Positions 39,803-49,355 of a stretch of DNA of 64,000 bases are shown piece after piece. The position numbers and the translations under genes are program-made. The number at the start of each line of letters is the position of its first letter. The first letter of the stretch is position 1. The notes beneath the pieces were generated by a model. The model was not told the DNA's origin, made no database searches, and worked only from the letters and a program-made list of their open reading frames with translations. Source of the DNA: Evansella caseinilytica (GTDB taxonomy: Bacteria > Bacillota > Bacilli > Bacillales > Salisediminibacteriaceae); assembly GCF_900107275.1 (NCBI RefSeq), contig NZ_FNPI01000022.1:1-64000 (forward strand). The letters run 5' to 3'.

Positions 39803-40724
39803 AGTGGAGGATTTAAAAGTTTACTTTCCGATTCGCGGCGGAATATTCAGAACCATTCAAGAATATGTTAGAGCTGTAGATGGCGTGTCTTTTTCCATTG
39901 AAAAGGGGCAGACGTACGGCTTAGTCGGGGAGTCAGGATCCGGCAAAACAACCATCGGCCGGACAATCATCGGCTTAAACAAGATGACTTCGGGAAAAAT
40001 CACGTTTGACAGTATTTCCCTTGGAGAAGACCGCCGGAGATCTCGCTTGAATATTCAGAAAGACATTCAGATGATCTTTCAGGATCCGTATTCCTCATTA
40101 AATCCGAAAAAACGGGTCATTGATATTATTGCTGAACCGCTTCGAAACTTCGAAAAACTATCGACTCAAGAAGAAAAAAGCCGGGTTCAAAACTTATTGG
40201 ATATTGTTGGTTTAAGCCCGGAAGCAATGTATAAGTATCCACACGAGTTTTCCGGAGGGCAGCGGCAGAGAATCGGAATCGCCCGAGCCATCGCCTTGAA
40301 TCCGAAGCTGATCATTGCGGACGAACCAGTGTCGGCTCTTGACGTGTCTGTACAAGCCCAAGTGTTGAACTTTATGCAGGATATTCAGAAAGAATTAAAT
40401 CTGACGTATTTATTGATCAGTCATGATTTAGGAATCATTCGGCATATGTCTGATTATATCGGCATTATGTATAAAGGCCGTTACGTCGAACAAGGAACGG
40501 CTGACGAAATTTTTACCAATCCGCAGCACATCTATACAAAGCGTCTTCTATCAGCAATACCTGACATTGATCCGAGGCAGCGGGAGGTTATTTTTGAGAA
40601 GCGACTGAAAGTCAGAGACGAGTTCGTGAAACTGTCGAAGAATTATTTTGACGAAAATGGGCTTGCCTTTCCTTTAAAGCCAATTTCCAAAACACATTTT
40701 GCGGCATTGCCCGAGAGAGGGTGA
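39789..40724 (+). CDS. oppF: Oligopeptide ABC transporter ATPase OppF
   Basis: Second ATPase of the peptide importer. The 311-residue protein has Walker A GESGSGKTT, Q-loop FQDPYSSLNP, signature EFSGGQRQR, Walker B LIIADEPVSALD and the SHDLG H-loop, and ends in an HPY-type domain. ATG 39789 with ACAAGGAGGAAAG upstream gives [15 protein letters not shown], the usual OppF start; a longer frame begins inside oppD. It is coupled to oppD upstream and oppB downstream. Confidence 0.94.
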   Translation: MALIEVEDLKVYFPIRGGIFRTIQEYVRAVDGVSFSIEKGQTYGLVGESGSGKTTIGRTIIGLNKMTSGKITFDSISLGEDRRRSRLNIQKDIQMIFQDPYSSLNPKKRVIDIIAEPLRNFEKLSTQEEKSRVQNLLDIVGLSPEAMYKYPHEFSGGQRQRIGIARAIALNPKLIIADEPVSALDVSVQAQVLNFMQDIQKELNLTYLLISHDLGIIRHMSDYIGIMYKGRYVEQGTADEIFTNPQHIYTKRLLSAIPDIDPRQREVIFEKRLKVRDEFVKLSKNYFDENGLAFPLKPISKTHFAALPERG

Positions 40725-40729
40725 AAGGT

Positions 40730-41692
40730 ATGTGGAAATTAATGGTAAGAAGAATCATCATAATGATCCCGCAAATCGTCGTGTTAAGTTTATTGGTTTT
40801 TATGCTAGCAAAGGCAATGCCTGGCGATGCTCTGACCGGGCTGATTGATCCGAGCATCGATCCGGCTGCAATCGAAGCAATGCGCGAAAGGCTGGGGCTG
40901 AACAATCCGTGGTATGTCCAATATTGGGATTGGATAACGCGGGCATTGCAGGGAGATTTGGGGCAGTCGTTTTTCTTTAAAATGCCGGTTGCCGATTTGA
41001 TCGGTCAACGGATGGTAAATACATTCTGGCTTTCGCTGGCTACGCTTATTCTCACCTATCTGATTGCGATTCCGCTGGGCATTGTCAGCGGCCGCTATAA
41101 CGATACTCTGGCGGATCGTCTCATTACAGGCTATACGTATGTCGGGTTTGCGGCGCCGTTATTTATTACTGCCTTGTTAATGCTATATATTTTTGGCTTT
41201 CAATTTGGCTGGTTTCCGACCGGCGGCAGTGTCAGTCCGGGATCCACTCCAGGTTCGGCGGAGTATGTGATCGACAAGATATACCATTTGCTGCTGCCGG
41301 CGTTATCAATGGCCTTGATTACAACGGTATCCACCGTTCAATATTTGCGCTGTGAGATTATTGATACGAAGCAAAAGGATTTTATTATTACCGCCAGAGC
41401 TAAGGGGGCTTCCGAACAGCGTGTCTATCACCGTCACATACTAAGAAACTCTTTATTACCGATTGCCGCACTTTTCGGCTATGAAATTACTGGATTGATC
41501 GGCGGCACGATTTTTATCGAAAACATCTTCAATTACCCGGGGATGGGGCAATTGTTCCTTGAATCGATTACCCGTCGTGATTACAGCGTGATGACGGCAC
41601 TGGTGCTTTTGTATGGCATCGCGGCAATCGTGGGCGCGTTAATCTCTGATATCATATTAAGTATTGTTGATCCACGGATTCGTATCAAATAA
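40730..41692 (+). CDS. oppB: Oligopeptide ABC transporter permease OppB
   Basis: Inner membrane permease of the peptide importer. The 320-residue protein starts with a membrane helix (RRIIIMIPQIVVLSLLVFML), carries a substrate-side segment with LGLNNPWYVQYWDW, and has five further helices and the coupling-helix EAA region around ARAKGASEQRVYHRHILRNS. ATG 40730 is chosen because GAGAGGG lies about 10 nt upstream; a GTG at 40721 overlapping the oppF stop is possible. Confidence 0.93.
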   Translation: MWKLMVRRIIIMIPQIVVLSLLVFMLAKAMPGDALTGLIDPSIDPAAIEAMRERLGLNNPWYVQYWDWITRALQGDLGQSFFFKMPVADLIGQRMVNTFWLSLATLILTYLIAIPLGIVSGRYNDTLADRLITGYTYVGFAAPLFITALLMLYIFGFQFGWFPTGGSVSPGSTPGSAEYVIDKIYHLLLPALSMALITTVSTVQYLRCEIIDTKQKDFIITARAKGASEQRVYHRHILRNSLLPIAALFGYEITGLIGGTIFIENIFNYPGMGQLFLESITRRDYSVMTALVLLYGIAAIVGALISDIILSIVDPRIRIK

Positions 41693-41717
41693 GCATGACA
41701 GATATTGAGGTGAAGAA

Positions 41718-42632
41718 ATGAGAAATAATCATGCTGACAATGCAGATACCCTTTCGCCGGAAGCTTCTGACAGGAGTCCATCAGGTTTTCGAATTCTCTG
41801 GCGGGAGCTGGTCAATGATAAAGTCGCATTATTTTCATTGATTTTAATTGTCGTCATTATCGTGTTTGTTTTTGGCGTTTCCATGATTCTTGATCAAGCG
41901 GAAATTGTTACCGTTGACCTGTTTGCGCTGTATCAGCCGCCATCGTCTGAGTTTTGGCTCGGAACCGACTACGGCGGCAGAGATATTTTCGGTCAATTGA
42001 TCATCGGTACCCGCAATTCTTTATCGATTGCTTTTATTGTAACAGCGCTGACCGGAACGATCGGTATTTTGGTAGGACTAATATCCGGCTATTACGGCGG
42101 AACGATCGATAATGTTTTCATGCGAATCGTTGACTTCTTTATGATTCTGCCGACGTTGATGATTGTTATTGCGTTTGTCACCGCGGTTCCAAAATACAGC
42201 ATCGTTTCTTTTTCCTTGATTATGACCGCCTTCTTGTGGATGGGAATTGCGAGAATGATTCGCTCGAAAGCGTTGCAGGAAAAGGAACTGGAATATGTTC
42301 AGGCTTCAAAGACACTCGGCTCCACCGATTTCAAAATCATGTTTACTCAGGTACTGCCCAATTTAAGCTCCCTGATCATTGTGACAATGACACTGAACCT
42401 TGCGGCAAACATCGGTCTGGAGTCCGGACTCTCGTTTTTAGGATTCGGCTTTCCAGAAAGCACGCCGAGCCTTGGGACATTAATCAGCTATGCCCGCAAC
42501 CCGCAAACGCTTGAATTCAGATGGTGGATTTGGCTGCCTGCATCGATACTTGTTTTAGTGTTGATGTTGAGTATAAACAACGTCGGCCAAGCGTTAAAGC
42601 GCGCGACTGACGCAAGACAGCGAAGAGGATAA
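41718..42632 (+). CDS. oppC: Oligopeptide ABC transporter permease OppC
   Basis: Second permease of the importer. The 304-residue protein has a hydrophilic N-terminus, a first membrane helix near residues 38-58, the conserved WLGTDYGGRDIFGQLIIGTR segment after it, four or five more helices and the EAA coupling loop around YVQASKTLGSTDFKIMFTQVLPN. ATG 41718 follows TTGAGGTGAAGAA. It lies 25 nt after oppB. Confidence 0.94.
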   Translation: MRNNHADNADTLSPEASDRSPSGFRILWRELVNDKVALFSLILIVVIIVFVFGVSMILDQAEIVTVDLFALYQPPSSEFWLGTDYGGRDIFGQLIIGTRNSLSIAFIVTALTGTIGILVGLISGYYGGTIDNVFMRIVDFFMILPTLMIVIAFVTAVPKYSIVSFSLIMTAFLWMGIARMIRSKALQEKELEYVQASKTLGSTDFKIMFTQVLPNLSSLIIVTMTLNLAANIGLESGLSFLGFGFPESTPSLGTLISYARNPQTLEFRWWIWLPASILVLVLMLSINNVGQALKRATDARQRRG

Positions 42633-42653
42633 TAAAAAAAGGGGGATTGCTTC

Positions 42654-44495
42654 ATGACGAAAGCGATGAAAGGTGTACTGACAGCAATGCTTATTCTGTT
42701 GTTGACACTGGCGGCATGCTCCAGCGACGATTCGGCGACGACGGATGATGAAGTGGACGACAGCGGGCAGGATGCTGAAAATGCCGGTGATGATGAAGAG
42801 GAAGAAGCGGAAGATGACGGACTGTTTTCCATCGATGACTTCAGCAACATGAAAGCATCTGAAGGCGATGCGTTGGAAGGGGGTACAATAACGTTCGGAC
42901 TTGTTTCCGACACGGCTTTTGAAGGAACCTTGAACTACAATTTTTATTCAGGAAACCCCGATGCCCAAATACTGCAGTGGTTTGATGAAAGCTTTCTAAC
43001 CTGGGACGAAAATTATGTTTACACTCAGGACGGAGCAGCGACCTATGAAACGTCTGAAGACGGCAGCGTGTTTACATTTACGATCCGCGACAATGTCAAT
43101 TGGCATGACGGTGAACCGGTCACTGCCGAAGATTGGCTGTTTGCCCATGAAGTCATCGGCCATCCGGATTACGACGGTCCCCGTTACGGCTCGGACTTTA
43201 CGAATATCGTCGGAATGGATGAGTACCACAATGGCGAGGCAGATACGATTTCCGGTATTACCATTTTAAATGACAAACAATTGCAAATCGAATTTATCAA
43301 CGTCACACCGTCTTTGGTGACAGGAAGCATTTGGACATATCCGTTGGCGAAACACATTTTCGGCGATATGGAAGTTGCCGATATGTCCTCCTCCCCGGAA
43401 GTGCGGGAGCATCCGACTGGCTTTGGCCCGTTTAAAGTAGAAACGATTGTACCAGGCGAATCGGTCACTTATGTTAAAAACGAAGACTACTGGAGAGGTG
43501 AACCGAATTTGGATGGGGTGATTCTGAAAGTCGTCAATCCAAACACGGTCGTACAAGAATTGCAAACGGGCGGAGTGGATCTTGTCAGTTCCTTCCCTGT
43601 AGATCAATTCCCTGACAACGCCGAGATGTCCAACGTAGAATGGCTGGGAATCGTTGACCGAGCTTATACTTACATCGGCTTTAAACTCGGCTCATGGGAT
43701 GGGGAGAAAGGTGAAGTTGTTCCGGATCCTGATAAAAAAGTGGCAGATGTGAATTTACGGAAAGCCATGTGGCATGCAGTAGACAATACAGCCGTAGCCG
43801 AGCGCTTTTACCATGGATTGCGTTGGAATGCCACGACACTGATTCCGCCTTCTCATCCGGAATTCCATGATGAAACAAATCCCGGGATAACGTTTGATCC
43901 GGAGCAGGCAAAGCAAATTCTTGACGAAGCTGGATATGAGGATGTAACAGGAGACGGCTTCCGGGAAACGCCGGAGGGAGAAGAGCTGGTGATTAATTTT
44001 GCTTCAATGACCGGCGGCGATATCGCAGAACCGTTAGCCCGTTACTATGTCCAGTCCTGGAACAATATCGGCTTAAACGTAGAACTCGATATGCTGGAAT
44101 TTAACACGTTTTATGATCGCGTCGGGCAAAACGGCGATGACGATCCGACTCTGGATGTATATATGGGAGCGTGGAGCGTTGGCATCGATGTAGACCCGAC
44201 CGGCTTATACGGGCGCAATGCACTGTTTAACTTCCCGCGCTATGCCAGCGAGGAAAACGACAGGCTGCTTGCCGAAGGAGTATCGGAAGCGGCGTTTGAC
44301 TTAGAATACCGCAAAGAAATTTATCAACAATGGCAGCAATTAATGGTGGAAGAAATTCCGGTATTCCCGACGTTGTATCGTTCTGAAGTAGTACCGGTAA
44401 ATAACCGTGTCCAAAACTATGCGATCGGAGACGGTACAGGGGTTTACTTATATGAGCTTGCGGTTACGTCCGATCAACCGCTCGTTGCCGAGTGA
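42654..44495 (+). CDS. oppA: Peptide-binding lipoprotein OppA/AppA
   Basis: Extracellular substrate-binding protein of the importer (SBP family 5). The 613-residue precursor has a lipoprotein signal with lipobox LAAC (lipidated Cys 22). It is followed by an exceptionally acidic linker, residues about 24-60, rich in Asp and Glu, then the SBP_bac_5 domain with VTAEDWLFAHEV and ADVNLRKAMWHAVD-type motifs. The acidic linker suggests an alkaline or saline outer environment; this is inference. It follows oppC by 21 nt and is last in the operon. Confidence 0.93.
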   Translation: MTKAMKGVLTAMLILLLTLAACSSDDSATTDDEVDDSGQDAENAGDDEEEEAEDDGLFSIDDFSNMKASEGDALEGGTITFGLVSDTAFEGTLNYNFYSGNPDAQILQWFDESFLTWDENYVYTQDGAATYETSEDGSVFTFTIRDNVNWHDGEPVTAEDWLFAHEVIGHPDYDGPRYGSDFTNIVGMDEYHNGEADTISGITILNDKQLQIEFINVTPSLVTGSIWTYPLAKHIFGDMEVADMSSSPEVREHPTGFGPFKVETIVPGESVTYVKNEDYWRGEPNLDGVILKVVNPNTVVQELQTGGVDLVSSFPVDQFPDNAEMSNVEWLGIVDRAYTYIGFKLGSWDGEKGEVVPDPDKKVADVNLRKAMWHAVDNTAVAERFYHGLRWNATTLIPPSHPEFHDETNPGITFDPEQAKQILDEAGYEDVTGDGFRETPEGEELVINFASMTGGDIAEPLARYYVQSWNNIGLNVELDMLEFNTFYDRVGQNGDDDPTLDVYMGAWSVGIDVDPTGLYGRNALFNFPRYASEENDRLLAEGVSEAAFDLEYRKEIYQQWQQLMVEEIPVFPTLYRSEVVPVNNRVQNYAIGDGTGVYLYELAVTSDQPLVAE

Positions 44496-44525
44496 TTACT
44501 GACAGGGCATAGAATGAAATGAATG

Positions 44526-44557
44526 GGGATGTCTCAAGAGAAAGCTTGGGACATCCC
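44526..44557 (+). terminator. Strong hairpin after oppA without a T run
   Basis: GGGATGTCTCAAG pairs with CTTGGGACATCCC (13 bp, one T-G pair) around AGAAAG. The following AGAAGTAATGAGT recalls the GAAGTAATGAGTGG that follows the family B opening hairpin, so this may be a related hairpin. Lack of T residues argues against efficient intrinsic termination. Confidence 0.5.
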
Positions 44558-44729
44558 AGAAGTAATGAGTAAAGCGGCTGTCTCATTTATAGAGTGATAT
44601 GTGTCATAAATTTGTTGCAGATAGTTGAAGTGAAATGCTTCGTTTTATGATTAATATTGATATTATTATAAACTATAATATGTTGTATAGTAGATGGGAG
44701 AGAAAATTTAAAGTAGCAGAGGGCTAAAA

Positions 44730-44807
44730 TTGGACGAAAAAAAGGTTATAATTGAACTGTCCCTAAGGATTCACAAGGAACTGAATCCGCATGGACACGA
44801 TAGCTAA
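44730..44807 (+). CDS. Possible 25-residue leader peptide or gene fragment
   Basis: A TTG-started frame with GAGGG upstream reads MDEKKVIIELSLRIHK then ELNPHGHDS and stops. The sequence is not recognised. It may be a small peptide or the truncated start of a lost gene. It lies 48 nt upstream of the small membrane protein gene. Confidence 0.25.
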   Translation: MDEKKVIIELSLRIHKELNPHGHDS

Positions 44808-44854
44808 TCGATATATTGAAGATCAAAAAATCAATTTGAAAAGGAAATGGTGAC

Positions 44855-45007
44855 ATGCTTAAATTCTTAGGAATGTTTTTGATGGCCTTTCCTATTTTGT
44901 TTATAGCTTTAAAAATGGGACCTCTTTATATGGCAATTATATTATTTTTACTGGGACTATCATCGTATGTATTTGCAATATATAGACAAAAAAGCAGAAG
45001 GGCATGA
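44855..45007 (+). CDS. Small two-helix membrane protein, unrecognised
   Basis: A 50-residue frame with ATG 44855 and AAAAGGAAATGG upstream encodes a protein that is almost entirely two hydrophobic helices (about 2-22 and 24-43) ending in a basic tail RQKSRRA. It is not recognised by family. It lies 39 nt upstream of a gene for a secreted protein and in the same AT-rich segment, so the two may form an operon. Small membrane proteins beside secreted peptides are often immunity or export partners; that role is speculation here. Confidence 0.5.
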   Translation: MLKFLGMFLMAFPILFIALKMGPLYMAIILFLLGLSSYVFAIYRQKSRRA

Positions 45008-45046
45008 TATAACTTCCTCTGAAACTGCAAAAAGGAGGAAAATAAA

Positions 45047-45493
45047 TTGAAAAGAATAACATTATTTATGCTGTCATTTCTTCTAATCTTTTCATTTGCA
45101 ACAGAACCATATGAAGCTGCGACAGTGAAATTGAAGGGCGCGTATGTTAAATCAACTTACAAAGCACAAGGTGGGAGAATGAACATTGAGTATCATGATC
45201 TCTATTTAACTGTTGCTGATGCAAGAAGATACGCTTCCAAAGCAGAGATGTCTTTAAATGAGGCTTTTGCTTGGTTCGGATCTGGTTTTATTAAAGGAGC
45301 AGGGCCTTATCTTGCGACTATTGGTTTTATAAAAGCTTCAGAAGGAGCTATAGTAGCAAGTGAAATCAGAAAATATACTGATAAAAATCAAAGCGTTCGT
45401 ATTACTATTGGGATAGATAAAAACAGACCTGTCTCAAGTAGGGTTGTAAGATATTGGAATGAAAAAAATCAAGTGTCAAACCTATGGAAGTAG
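45047..45493 (+). CDS. Secreted protein of unknown function
   Basis: The 148-residue protein has a clear signal peptide (basic MKR, hydrophobic core 4-17, likely cleavage near EAA/TV at residues 25-26). The mature part is about 123 residues with no cysteines visible, a tyrosine-containing N-terminal part, and a central glycine/alanine-rich hydrophobic stretch (about 72-105) followed by a basic, charged C-terminus. TTG 45047 has AAAGGAGGAA at 6 nt, an excellent ribosome site. The family is not recognised. Size, secretion and a hydrophobic helix would fit a bacteriocin-like or surface-active protein, but this is inference. Base composition is AT-rich compared with neighbours. Confidence 0.75.
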   Translation: MKRITLFMLSFLLIFSFATEPYEAATVKLKGAYVKSTYKAQGGRMNIEYHDLYLTVADARRYASKAEMSLNEAFAWFGSGFIKGAGPYLATIGFIKASEGAIVASEIRKYTDKNQSVRITIGIDKNRPVSSRVVRYWNEKNQVSNLWK

Positions 45494-46166
45494 CAGCACC
45501 TGAGTACCAGAAGGTCGTAACAAGAATTTATAAATACTAATTCAAATCGAGTAGGAGGGAGGACTCCCCCTACCTCTCTACGCCGAACGTGCCAATCGAT
45601 ATATGGCAGTTTCATTTAAGTCCAACACAAATGATTAATATCTCTGAGTAGACTTCGGAGGTCTTAGTTTTCATCTTATTAGGAACGATTTTGAAAGGCG
45701 AGGTCATTTTTTCTTTAACTCTTTTTTCTCACCCCACTGGTCGCGTTGTATTTCTTAAACCAACAAAATTACACTTGTCAATAGCGGCTATAATTCTTTA
45801 CAATGCCAGTCTATTCTCCTTTTTCTAATACGTTATTCTCAGTCAATATCTCTAAATTCTCCTTCAACGTCTTTATAATATTGTCGGATTTTGTCTATCC
45901 TGTCTAAATATCAGATTTCAGCTGTTCAACTTCTGTCATAGCATTCCCAAACTATTTCTTTCTGCTTCTCCGTTTGTAGCTGAAAAGCAACTCCACTGGT
46001 TACATAACCCACTAAGCTTTAGTAATCCTATTCTTTCATTACTGATCAACCCTGAATCCTCTTGACTTCAATGTTTTTAAGAGTAGAAACTGCTTACTCC
46101 CCACCTCTCCAAATTGAAGAAAATTAATATTGTCATTGGAGCTTCCGAAAAAAATCGTAAAAAATC
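45494..46166. other. AT-rich gene-free region before the S10 promoter
   Basis: No intact gene of convincing quality is present on either strand. A hairpin GTAGG..CCTAC lies at about 45551-45572. The minus strand holds short frames broken by shifts (see the pseudogene entry). The composition differs sharply from the ribosomal operons on both sides. Confidence 0.5.
45811..46017 (-). pseudogene. Possible frameshifted remnant of a small coding gene
   Basis: Three adjacent minus-strand fragments in different frames read protein-like sequence: VTSGVAFQLQTEKQKEIVWE, then MTEVEQLKSDI, then LDRIDKIRQYYKDVEGEF, and finally LTENNVLEKGE with a stop. Joined, they would make a charged, helical protein of about 65 residues. 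No family is recognised and chance cannot be excluded. Confidence 0.25.
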
Positions 46167-46195
46167 TTGCATTGCCGTTGGGATTCATATATAAT
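46167..46195 (+). promoter_or_regulatory. S10 operon promoter
   Basis: TTGCAT (46167-46172) and a perfect TATAAT (46190-46195) with a 17-nt spacer. It lies about 137 nt upstream of rpsJ; the leader can form a hairpin between CACACCC and GAGTGTG at about 46243-46271. It lets the S10-spc-alpha genes be expressed independently of tuf and the opp island. Confidence 0.88.
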
Positions 46196-46214
46196 GTTGA
46201 ATGTTGGTCACTGA

Positions 46215-46640
<426 letters not shown>

Positions 46641-46845
46641 GAACGTGTTCAAAAAGGCAATGGTTCCGCTCGATGCACCCAATTTCGCCTAAGAGCTGCC
46701 CACGTCCTATGGGCAACGGCGAAATGTCACCATCCTGGTTCCGGAGAAAACCACTCCTAGCCGGTTGGAAAAGAATGCATCGGCTCCACTCATTGCGTCG
46801 TGTATGCTTAAAAAGATAAAAAGCAATCTTTTTAAACAAACACTA
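46641..46845 (-). repeat. Family B intercistronic repeat, long form, reversed, inside the S10 operon
   Basis: On the plus strand it runs from GAACGTGTTCAAAAAGGCAATGG to the arm hairpin TATGCTTAAAAAGAT / ATCTTTTTAAACAAACAC, where TTAAAAAG / CTTTTTAA replaces TTCAAAAAG / CTTTTTGAA on both sides. It carries the CCCACGTCCTATGGGCAACGG module. It starts 1 nt after the rpsJ stop. Confidence 0.85.
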
Positions 46846-46886
46846 TAAATAAATGAAATTTTTACGATTAATAGGAGGTGTGACTC

Positions 46887-47546
46887 ATGACCAAAGGAAT
46901 CTTAGGTAAGAAAATAGGCATGACTCAAATCTTTGCTGAAAACGGTGAAGTTATTCCTGTAACAGTGATCGAAGCTACCCCGAACGTAGTGCTTCAAAAG
47001 AAGACGGTGGAAAGCGACGGATATGAAGCTGTTCAATTAGGATTTGCAGATAAAAAAGAAACTGTCTACAAAAAAGGCGACAAAAAAGAATTCCGATTCA
47101 GCAAACCGGAAAAAGGTCACGCGGACAAGGCGGAGACAAATCCTAAGCGCTTCATTAAAGAATTCCGCGGAGCAGGTGCGGAATATGAAATTGGTCAAGA
47201 AGTCAAGGTTGATACATTTGCAGCAGGAGATATTGTCGATGTGACAGGTACATCAAAAGGGAAAGGTTTCGCAGGTTCCATCAAGCGTCATAACCAGTCC
47301 CGCGGACCAATGTCACACGGTTCCCGTTACCACCGTCGTCCCGGTTCCATGGGTCCGGTCGATCCAAACCACGTCCGTAAAGGAAAAGCTTTACCTGGAC
47401 GCATGGGCGGCGAGCAAGTAACGATTCAAAATCTTGAAATCGTACGTGTTGATACAGAGCGTAATCTACTGTTGATAAAAGGAAACGTACCTGGTGCAAG
47501 GAAAAGCTTTGTTTCTGTAAAAACTGCAGTAAAAGCTGCTGAATAA
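46887..47546 (+). CDS. rplC: 50S ribosomal protein L3
   Basis: L3 is an early 50S assembly protein reaching the peptidyl transferase centre. The 219-residue protein has [26 protein letters not shown] and the [13 protein letters not shown] loop. It is about 10 residues longer than B. subtilis L3 (209), with extra lysine-rich residues in the [16 protein letters not shown] region around 54-70. ATG 46887 follows ATAGGAGGTGTG. Confidence 0.97.
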   Translation: MTKGILGKKIGMTQIFAENGEVIPVTVIEATPNVVLQKKTVESDGYEAVQLGFADKKETVYKKGDKKEFRFSKPEKGHADKAETNPKRFIKEFRGAGAEYEIGQEVKVDTFAAGDIVDVTGTSKGKGFAGSIKRHNQSRGPMSHGSRYHRRPGSMGPVDPNHVRKGKALPGRMGGEQVTIQNLEIVRVDTERNLLLIKGNVPGARKSFVSVKTAVKAAE

Positions 47547-47572
47547 GATCGAGAAGGAAAGGAGGAGCCCAG

Positions 47573-48196
47573 ATGCCTAAAGTTACTCTATACAATCAAG
47601 CTGGCTCACAAGTAGGCGAATTTGAACTTTCAGACAGCGTTTTTGGAATTGAACCTAATGAAAGTGTTCTATATGATGCCGTAGTAATGCAACAAGCGTC
47701 ACAAAGACAAGGTACTCACGCAACAAAAGGCCGCTCTGATGTGCGCGGCGGCGGTCGCAAACCTTGGAGACAAAAGGGAACAGGACGTGCTCGTCACGGA
47801 TCCATCCGTTCACCTATCTGGGTTGGCGGCGGTGTCGTGTTTGGACCGCAGCCACGAAGCTATGCATATAAATTACCGAAAAAACAACGCCGTTTAGCGT
47901 TGAAATCTGCTCTTTCTTCTAAAGTGAACGCGGATGAAATTCGTGTCCTGGAAGGATTGAGCTTTGAAACACCGAAAACAAAAGACATGATCAATGTGCT
48001 GAAAGGTCTGTCTCTTGAGAAAAAATCATTGATTGTAACTGCTGATTTTGATGATGCGGTTGCTCTTTCTGCACGCAACATTCCAGGCGTAAAATTCATC
48101 ACAGCCGACGGTGTAAACGTACTTGATGTATTGAATTACGACAATCTGGTGATTACTCAGGATGCTGTGAAAAAGGTAGAGGAGGTGCTTGCATAA
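47573..48196 (+). CDS. rplD: 50S ribosomal protein L4
   Basis: L4 lines the peptide exit tunnel. The 207-residue protein has [15 protein letters not shown], the extended loop [18 protein letters not shown] with [13 protein letters not shown], and a C-terminal [19 protein letters not shown] 47573 follows GGAAAGGAGGAGCCC. Its stop overlaps the rplW start (TAATG). Confidence 0.98.
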   Translation: MPKVTLYNQAGSQVGEFELSDSVFGIEPNESVLYDAVVMQQASQRQGTHATKGRSDVRGGGRKPWRQKGTGRARHGSIRSPIWVGGGVVFGPQPRSYAYKLPKKQRRLALKSALSSKVNADEIRVLEGLSFETPKTKDMINVLKGLSLEKKSLIVTADFDDAVALSARNIPGVKFITADGVNVLDVLNYDNLVITQDAVKKVEEVLA

Positions 48197-48486
48197 TGGC
48201 AAACGCTCGTGATATTATTAAGCGCCCCGTCATAACAGAACGTTCCACAGACCTTTTGGCTGATAAGAAATACACATTTGAAGTGGATCCGCGTGCAAAT
48301 AAAACACAAATTAAAATGGCGATTGAAGAAATCTTCGGTGTGACTGTAGCGAAGGTGAACACGATGAACTACAAAGGTAAATTCCGTCGTTTCGGACGTT
48401 ACACAGGCTACACTCGCAAGCGCAAAAAAGCCATTGTACAATTAACACCGGACAGCAAAGATTTAGAATTCTTTGAGGGTGTATAA
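48196..48486 (+). CDS. rplW: 50S ribosomal protein L23
   Basis: L23 lies at the tunnel exit and docks trigger factor and SRP. The 96-residue protein has [34 protein letters not shown] and the [15 protein letters not shown] loop. ATG 48196 overlaps the rplD stop by one base, so translation is coupled. Confidence 0.98.
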   Translation: MANARDIIKRPVITERSTDLLADKKYTFEVDPRANKTQIKMAIEEIFGVTVAKVNTMNYKGKFRRFGRYTGYTRKRKKAIVQLTPDSKDLEFFEGV

Positions 48487-48515
48487 ACAGTTTACAGTGA
48501 AGGAGGGAAAAGCTG

Positions 48516-49346
48516 ATGGCTATTAAAAAGTATAAACCAACCAGTAACGGCCGCCGCGGAATGTCCGTTCTTGATTTCCAGGAAATCACAACCGACAAAC
48601 CGGAAAAGTCTCTGTTAGAGCCTTTGAAAAGAAAAGGAGGCCGTAACAATCAAGGAAGATTGACTGTTCGCCATCAAGGTGGCGGACACAAGCGCCAATA
48701 CCGAGTAATCGACTTTAAGCGCGATAAAGATGGAATTCCAGGACGCGTTGCTACGATCGAATACGATCCGAACCGTACTGCGAACATTGCACTTATCAAC
48801 TACGTTGACGGTGAAAAGCGTTACATTCTGGCTCCGAAAGGACTTCAAGTAGGTATGGAAGTCATGTCCGGCAAGGACGCCGATATCAAAATCGGAAACG
48901 CTCTTCAATTGAAGGATATTCCAGTTGGTACAGTGATTCACAATATTGAATTAAGACCTGGAAAAGGCGGACAGCTCGTGCGCTCTGCAGGTGCGGAAGC
49001 TCAGCTTTTAGGTAAAGAAGGAGACTATGTGCTTGTACGTCTTCGCTCAGGTGAGACACGGCTTATTTTAGGTACATGCCGCGCGTCCATCGGGCAGGTT
49101 GGAAACGTTGAGCATGAGTTAGTGAACATCGGTAAAGCCGGACGTTCCCGCTGGCTCGGTAAGAGACCTACAGTGCGCGGTTCCGTTATGAACCCGGTAG
49201 ATCACCCGCACGGCGGTGGTGAAGGACGCGCTCCGATCGGACGTAAATCACCAATGTCACCATGGGGTAAACCGACGCTTGGCTTTAAAACTCGTAAGAA
49301 AAACAAAGACACGGATAAATACATTGTGCGTCGTCGCAAAAAATAA
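48516..49346 (+). CDS. rplB: 50S ribosomal protein L2
   Basis: L2 is needed for subunit joining and peptidyl transfer. The 276-residue protein has [36 protein letters not shown], and the conserved C-terminal [18 protein letters not shown] with the functional histidine. ATG 48516 follows GAAGGAGGGAAAAGCTG. Confidence 0.98.
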   Translation: MAIKKYKPTSNGRRGMSVLDFQEITTDKPEKSLLEPLKRKGGRNNQGRLTVRHQGGGHKRQYRVIDFKRDKDGIPGRVATIEYDPNRTANIALINYVDGEKRYILAPKGLQVGMEVMSGKDADIKIGNALQLKDIPVGTVIHNIELRPGKGGQLVRSAGAEAQLLGKEGDYVLVRLRSGETRLILGTCRASIGQVGNVEHELVNIGKAGRSRWLGKRPTVRGSVMNPVDHPHGGGEGRAPIGRKSPMSPWGKPTLGFKTRKKNKDTDKYIVRRRKK

Positions 49347-49355
49347 CGGGGTTGC

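Noticed and set aside
44526-44557. Hairpin after oppA considered a standard intrinsic terminator
   Set aside because: The stem is strong but there is no T tract; listed only as a hairpin with reduced confidence.
45541-45620. Hairpin-rich segment considered as a group II intron or IS end
   Set aside because: No domain V-like stem, reverse transcriptase or transposase fragment could be recognised nearby.
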